In this document: in pieces, positions 58,937 to 64,000 of the stretch
Layout of the letters: each line of letters opens with the position of its first letter
Position numbering within the stretch: the first letter of the stretch is position 1
Source: Colletotrichum lupini
Lineage: Eukaryota; Ascomycota; Sordariomycetes; Glomerellales; Glomerellaceae
Direction of reading: 5' to 3'
DNA length: 64,000 nt
Assembly: GCF_023278565.1 (NCBI RefSeq)
Contig: NC_064675.1
Span: 3,844,001 to 3,908,000 of the forward strand
Position numbers and translations under genes: made by a program
Notes under the pieces: model-generated
Seen by the model: the letters and a program-made list of their open reading frames with translations, nothing else
The model's database searches: none
What the model was told of the DNA's origin: nothing

Positions 58937-61175
58937 TGCGTCGGATTCCAGAAGCTTTTGTTGCTGTCTGATATAGACGCCTTCAAGGCCTTCGGTCCCT
59001 CGAGACGTATGCTTGCTGCTGACCCAGAAGGAATAGCAACGTGTTTCGGTATCGCCCGCTGCAGATTGGTGCAAGTGCGGCGTGTGATCCGTACAGACGA
59101 GCCCCCGTGTGTCGACCGCGAGAGTGTTTCTGATCCGGAATCGTTCGAGTATCTGATGCTGGGTTGAAGACCAGCTGTAAAGATCGATGACGATTCGACG
59201 TACAGCGTAGGAAAGAAAAGGCTGGTGCGGTAGGTCCTACTCAAAGTGCTTTTGTGGATAACGATGTACCGCTGGTGTTGTCGAAGAAATGAATAATTAG
59301 AGACTAACACAGCAACACGCAAGACCGAGTCGTTGGCAGAAAACTGCTGCCAGGAAGCAGCGACGAAGAACCGGCGGGGGTCAATAAAGGGTATCTTTGA
59401 ATATCCGACCTAGTAAACGGGAAAGGCAGCTGGCGCGGCGTGGGAGAGGAAGAGTGATTCGGAGAATGCAATCAAAAAAATAAAACAAGGTACGGCGATT
59501 GTCAAAGAGGTGTTATGTGGGGGCCGGTGTCGAAGAAAAGCAGGAGAGGAAAGGAAGAAGTGCAAGCCACAATGCTGAGCCAGGGTCGGAGGATATAGCA
59601 AAGTGCCCAAGAGTCCTGGGGGGGGGGGGGGGGGGGGGCTGGGTCTAGGCCTTTAGTGGTGGAAAGGGGCGGAACATGGGAAATGCGTAATTGAATGAGA
59701 CGCTAATAAGCACCGACCTTGGGAAGGAAGATTGGACTTCCATTGATGGACGGATGGACTCCCCGTTTATGCCTGCCCTGCTAGATGGTAGCCTGTGCCT
59801 TGAAGGAGGGGCGGCCAAAGTTCTCCGTCCAGGCGTGACAGGCTGCTTCATTGTCAACCTGTCAGAGGCTAGAGCCCGTTTGCCGTGGGCTACGGCCAAT
59901 AGACACTGTCCGCATGGAAACGCTGGTGTCCATCTCAAGTGATCTAGGGGCAGGAACCACAAAACAGCCGTCGCAAATCTGGACCCTTACGTCAATACGC
60001 GTACGATGGACCGGGAATACACTTTGTTAGGTACTTTGCACGACCACAGCCACTGCAGATTGTGTGACAACACGCGCAGTGAGGTCAGCGACACAACCAC
60101 ACAGCCTGCCTTTCGGTACGTACTCATGACGGGATCTGAGAGGTATGTGCACGTATTTGCCCCAAACCTTGGCTGTTGGTTGGCTCGCGTTTCCGTCGGT
60201 TACGTAGGTTGACCAGGATTATCAGAAGTGGACCGTGGATGCCGATGAGCTGTGCTTTGCTCTGTGGGTTTTGTCTCAACTCTTGAGAGCCACAGAGCAT
60301 TTGAATTTGAGTTGCCGGCCTGCCGGTGGATTCGTTCAGACATTCAAGCTAGGACATTCTTGTATAAATGACGATTGCCGCTGCAGCTCTCATGTTCAAA
60401 AAGTCGCAAGAAATACAATATCTTCTTCTTCTTCTTGGGAATAGGTACCGCAGAATGGATTAAGATAGCAATCATCAACACCAACTATCCCATTCTTGAT
60501 TTAAGTGAGACAAGCCAATTAGGATGGGTGAGGAACCGTTGCTGTGTGCCTGGCTAAAACAATCACCTTGGCCCAGGAGAGAAACATGACGGAGATTCAC
60601 AAGCCTCAGAGCGGGGCTGAGAATAGGAAACGTAGGTGTGGCTTTGACAAGGCATGGATATTATGCACACTTCGGATTGTTTCGCTCCCTACTTACCTAT
60701 GACGATGACTACATCCACCCGGCGGACAAGGTGCGCTGGACTAATAACATATGAGTATCTGTAAGGAGCAAATATGCCACAACCAAAACCTTTGTCCTCT
60801 TTCTCTGTTCCGCCTGCACCCATAGGCTAAACTGGGTGATTAATTTACATCGGTAAGGTAAGGTAGGTGTAGGTAGGCACCTACTGGGACCAAACGCCAC
60901 GGAGGTCCTGAAAGTACCGCAGAAGCCTCTATACGTGCATGATAGTGTCCTTAATAGATATTTATGCATTTATCGATGACCCAGCAAATCGTTTGCCAAG
61001 GAGCACCTCTGATTGGCATACCGACAGTCTTATTGGGGCCACTTGTCTTGAGAACCTTGAGAACTCTTCAACGACAACCGCAACAATTTCCTCGGTGACT
61101 TTGGTCTTCTCAAACATATATTACGCCCTAGCAACTCCGTTTCTCCAACACCTCATCAAGATTGGATCAGGCGCA
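58937..61175. promoter_or_regulatory. Divergent region between the DUF2985 and SEN15 genes
   Basis: 2.2 kb without a supportable gene. It contains a run of 21 G at 59,618-59,638, ttc repeats near 60,420, and a cluster of ggtaaggtaggtgtagg-type motifs at 60,850-60,890. The open frame upstream of SEN15 runs in frame from 60,939 but reads as leader. Confidence 0.5.
59618..59638. repeat. Poly-G tract
   Basis: Twenty-one consecutive G, prone to length change and sequencing error; able to form G-quadruplex structure on the plus strand. Confidence 0.9.
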
Positions 61176-61646
61176 ATGGCAACCGCAGAACATCTAACCA
61201 ACCTTACCGATCTAGTCCTCGGCAACCTGCGAGATCAGCATGACTGGACTGATGTCGAGGTTCGGAGTGACGGGAAAAGCCGACAGCGTCCCATCATCAC
61301 CGGCCTCCCGCCTAACAGGCTGTACATGCACCCAGACGAACAAATTGAGGTCTTGGAAATGGAACAGACCGCCGGCAAGCGCTCGAGCCAGGCCCCCGAG
61401 TATGAGTGGGTTCTCCCAGTGCATCTGGGCGAACAATGGACGCTGAGTTCTTTTGCTACAATTTTTGACTCCATCGACACTCTGCCACGAGAACTCGATC
61501 CAGCAAGCACCATCGATGGACCCCAGAAGCGGGATTGGCGTGGCACAGATCGTCAAAAGAGACTACTCCTTGCCGTGGTCCACGACGATTCGACCGTGTC
61601 TTATTACCTCATTCACGACGGTATCGTCAAGCCAAGACAGAATTAA
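61176..61646 (+). CDS. SEN15: tRNA-splicing endonuclease subunit Sen15
   Basis: 156 aa from ATG at 61,176, one exon. Sen15 is a structural subunit of the four-part tRNA-splicing endonuclease, which removes introns from pre-tRNAs. Family features are an N-terminal helix (NLTDLVLGNLRDQHDWTDV), RPIITGLPPNRLYMHPDEQ, the EWVLPVHLGEQWTL strand pair and a closing LLLAVVHDDSTVSYYLIHDG. As expected for Sen15, there is no catalytic His/Tyr/Lys triad. The frame is open to 60,939, but the extra 79 residues contain low-complexity leader-like sequence, so the inner start is preferred. The stop is 118 bp from the stop of the convergent dehydrogenase gene. Confidence 0.88.
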   Translation: MATAEHLTNLTDLVLGNLRDQHDWTDVEVRSDGKSRQRPIITGLPPNRLYMHPDEQIEVLEMEQTAGKRSSQAPEYEWVLPVHLGEQWTLSSFATIFDSIDTLPRELDPASTIDGPQKRDWRGTDRQKRLLLAVVHDDSTVSYYLIHDGIVKPRQN

Positions 61647-61764
61647 GGCATTGATCCTATATCTATCTCAACATTCCAGCACCGCAACCGCAAACTCCAT
61701 ACTACTCCTGCTATCATGCTGAGTAGGGAGGCGACATCTTCTCGCTACGAGTTGGTGCTTTCAA

Positions 61765-63233
61765 TCAAGGAGTGAAAATAACTTTCTGGACCTTCATCTG
61801 ATCGAACAATGCATATCCCTCAACCGCCTCGCTCAATGGCATAATGCGGTCGAACATAAACCTAATCAATGTCAGTTCCCGGACGAGGATAAGTGAGGGC
61901 GCGAATGTGTGCTCCCAATGGCGCGGGAATAAACCGAGCCATGGGGCATGGTCAGCACTCACCCAAGTTTGTCCTGCTTCTTCTCCAAGAGGGCGAGAGC
62001 CTCGGGGAAGATGGCCCGGACAGGACATCGACCCATCTGCAGCCTTAGGTTCTTGCTATGGAGGCAGTCAGCACCTTTCAGGCCACCAAACCTCCGCATA
62101 GTTGTCAATATCACACTCACCCATACGCTTCGGTACCGGTCCATGGAATCTAATCATGTGTCAGTAAGACGAACCGCAGCCTCAAAATTTAGATCGATAC
62201 GGACCTCGCCATTATGGACGCCAATGCTAGCAATGACACCAAATGGCCTGATGATGTCGAAGGCAGCTCTAAGAGCTGGGCTCAGACCGACAACCTCAAT
62301 AACGACATCAGCTCCGCGGCCATCAGTCACCTCCTTGATCCGCTTCTCCATGCCTGCACGATCAGTCTTGAAGTTCAAGGGCTCGGCTCCGAGGCCTCTA
62401 GCAAGCTCTAGGCGACTGTCTACGCTGTCAATGGCAAAAAGATGCTTGGGACGGTACTCGAGCGCCGAAATCACGGCACAAAGGCCGACGGGTCCGCAAC
62501 CAATGACAACGGCGGTGGCGTTTGATCTCTCTTCTTCCTTGAGCAAGTTGAAGCCAGATTTGGCGCCGAAGAAGCCGGTTGGGAAGATGTCGGCCATGAG
62601 AACCAGAGCATTGTCGGAGATGGTGGTTGGAGCCTTCATGGCGGTTCCGTCGGCATCAGGGATACGCACGTATTCGGCCTGACCGCCATCCAGCGCACCG
62701 CAGCCAAAGAGCTTGCTACGAGCGCAACGGGATGTGTACCCGTTCTTGCAATAGAAGCAATTCATGCTAGAGAACCATGTTGGAGGTTTATTCGGCACGG
62801 GAGAGTGAAGAGGACTTACCACGACGAGGTGAAGGGAGAGACAACCCTGTCACCAATGTTCAAGGAGGTCACAGCGGCGCCTTTTTCAATGACCGTACCG
62901 GTGAACTCATGGCCCATGATGAAGCCTGTCTCGGATGGCTGGTGGCCGCGGAAAACATGCAGTTCTCTAAGATTTGTGTGAGAAGGAAGGAAAAGGAGCA
63001 CGGTGGACTAAGGAGTGCCTCACGAGCCGCACAGAGCCGTTGCCTGCACCTTGACGATTACGTCGCCATCGTCTTGGACTATGGAACTGGTCAGTGACAA
63101 CTGGAAGCTGACATGAAGCTCATCGGGGAGCAGCAAGATGGGCAAGCGAACCGGTAGGGATGGGGCGTTGCTCGACGGATACAGATCGCGGTCCGTTGAA
63201 GACAACGGCGCGCATGGTTCCTGAGGTAGACAT
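61765..63233 (-). CDS. Zinc-dependent medium-chain alcohol dehydrogenase
   Basis: Seven exons on the minus strand (63233-63152, 63078-63024, 62966-62820, 62766-62205, 62149-62121, 62055-61963, 61861-61765), 354 aa. Catalytic zinc ligands appear as CGSELHVFRGHQ and MGHEFTG. The structural zinc has four Cys in SSCMNCFYCKNGYTSRC (CX2CX2CX7C). The cofactor-binding fold shows VVIGCGPVGLCAV. The 29-nt exon 5 gives IPWTGTEAYG, and its removal would break the conserved HNGEIPWTG to KNLRLQMGRCPVR run. The donor of intron 4 is GTCCGT, the same unusual form as in DML1. Substrate cannot be fixed: related fungal proteins are annotated as alcohol, polyol or formaldehyde dehydrogenases. The seven-exon structure contrasts with its intron-poor neighbours. 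Confidence 0.87.
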
Positions 63234-64000
63234 TGCGGGGGTTTGTTCGGATGGGTTTGGAAGTAGATCACAGTGAAGGCGTTGATTGAGATACGAGAGC
63301 TCTCGGATGAGAATGTTTGGAAATCTCCAGGGGTTGTGGCAGTCTCAGCAGAGGTAATGAGGAGCAATAAGAAGCCGAGGCACGCAGCCAGAAACACAGT
63401 CGTATTGGTCCTCGGTGATGCTGGATGATGTGGTTGTGAGGTGTGGTGAGGCACAGTTTGTATGCACGCCGGGCCAATCACCTCGCCCCCGCTCCCATTG
63501 CCGTTCATCGGAGCATCACTGTGCGAGCGAGTGCGTACACAGGGCGGGCAGTTGGCGTGCACGAATAGAGATGAAGTGAAAAAGAGGATTAAAATCTGCC
63601 TACCCCGCGCAATTACCTAAGGCGGTTTTGTATCGGAGTAGTTTGCGCTTTCGCCAGACATGTCGTGGAAAGTAAGTGATGAAGTGAATGAACCCCTTCC
63701 GTGGCAGCAAGTATCGTAGCGTAAGATCGACATGGCATATCCTGAGTACAGTTTCTCGTAGAAGTCGACCGACAATCACTAGATAGGAATCACAAGTGCG
63801 GGAAGTAGGTTAGAGGTATGCAGGGCTATGGTCGCTCTGCTCTGTATGAGTATAGTTCCTACAATGGAATGTAATGTCTGACCCTAGCATTCTGTTTCAT
63901 GCGTTAGTATGTTCCTCGTCAGATAAAGGTGAAGATGCAAATCAGGCTTGACAAAGTCGCAGAGGGCGTTAGGTTGATGGCTGCGGCTCATATTGATTGA
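63234..64000. other. Promoter side of the dehydrogenase gene, window end
   Basis: No supportable gene. Contains an acctaagg motif near 63,610. The minus-strand frame reaching 63,562 is leader read-through. Confidence 0.45.

Noticed and set aside
58937..59074. 46-residue N-terminal extension of the DUF2985 protein
   Set aside because: Reads like leader sequence; the inner ATG gives a normal start. Kept as an alternative only.
60939..61175. In-frame N-terminal extension of SEN15
   Set aside because: Low-complexity sequence unlike the Sen15 N terminus; the inner ATG begins exactly at the conserved part.

Overview
The window is a piece of a filamentous ascomycete nuclear genome. The genes have short introns of about 50-140 nt with fungal GTRNGT donors and CTRAC/CTAAC branch sites, and the proteome is typically fungal (Pho85, Tif31/Clu1, Dml1, Fkh2-type FHA-forkhead, Sen15). 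Protein similarity and gene style suggest Sordariomycetes; species and genus cannot be fixed from the sequence alone. All exon structures below were assembled by hand from splice sites, reading phase and protein continuity.

Left arm (1-33,462), ordinary GC: 3' end of an unidentified gene; a PMP47/Ant1-like peroxisomal carrier; NOSIP-like RING protein (-); tafazzin-like acyltransferase; Pho85-type CDK (-); a septin-like GTPase with a C-terminal membrane anchor; nuclear poly(A) polymerase; Dml1/Misato (-); FHA-forkhead factor; Clu1/Tif31 (-); and an unidentified 844-codon ORF. Genes mostly alternate between convergent and divergent pairs. The last 4.5 kb (28,930-33,462) has no gene I can support.

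Centre (33,458-49,935), AT-rich: a nest of transposons. The outer element is a RIP-mutated Gypsy LTR retrotransposon on the minus strand (33,463-48,565; 224-bp LTRs; CTCTG target duplication). It carries two insertions: a RIP-mutated Mutator-like (Hop-type) DNA transposon (43,764-46,593; 49-bp inverted ends) and an apparently intact plus-strand Copia element (36,033-41,963; 514-bp LTRs with no difference seen by eye; AATTC duplication; one 1,415-aa Gag-Pol ORF). Removing both gives a Gypsy element of about 6.3 kb. A RIP-mutated solo LTR of the same Copia family sits just outside in a second AT-rich block (49,017-49,530). The order reads: Gypsy insertion, MULE insertion, RIP, then Copia insertion without RIP. 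The Copia element is the most unusual object here: its primer-binding site matches the anticodon arm of initiator tRNA-Met (half-tRNA priming as in Drosophila copia), its LTR termini are TG..GA, its Gag has no zinc knuckle, it contains a tRNA-like palindrome, it has a run of hairpins in its leader, and it has four 21-bp repeats before the polypurine tract.

Right arm (49,936-64,000), ordinary GC: a ferric reductase/NOX-fold flavocytochrome, a Yippee protein, an SLC35F6-like transporter (-), a DUF2985 membrane protein (-), tRNA-splicing endonuclease subunit Sen15 and a zinc-dependent alcohol dehydrogenase (-). These are mostly housekeeping genes with no obvious shared pathway. No rRNA, complete tRNA or CRISPR array was seen.
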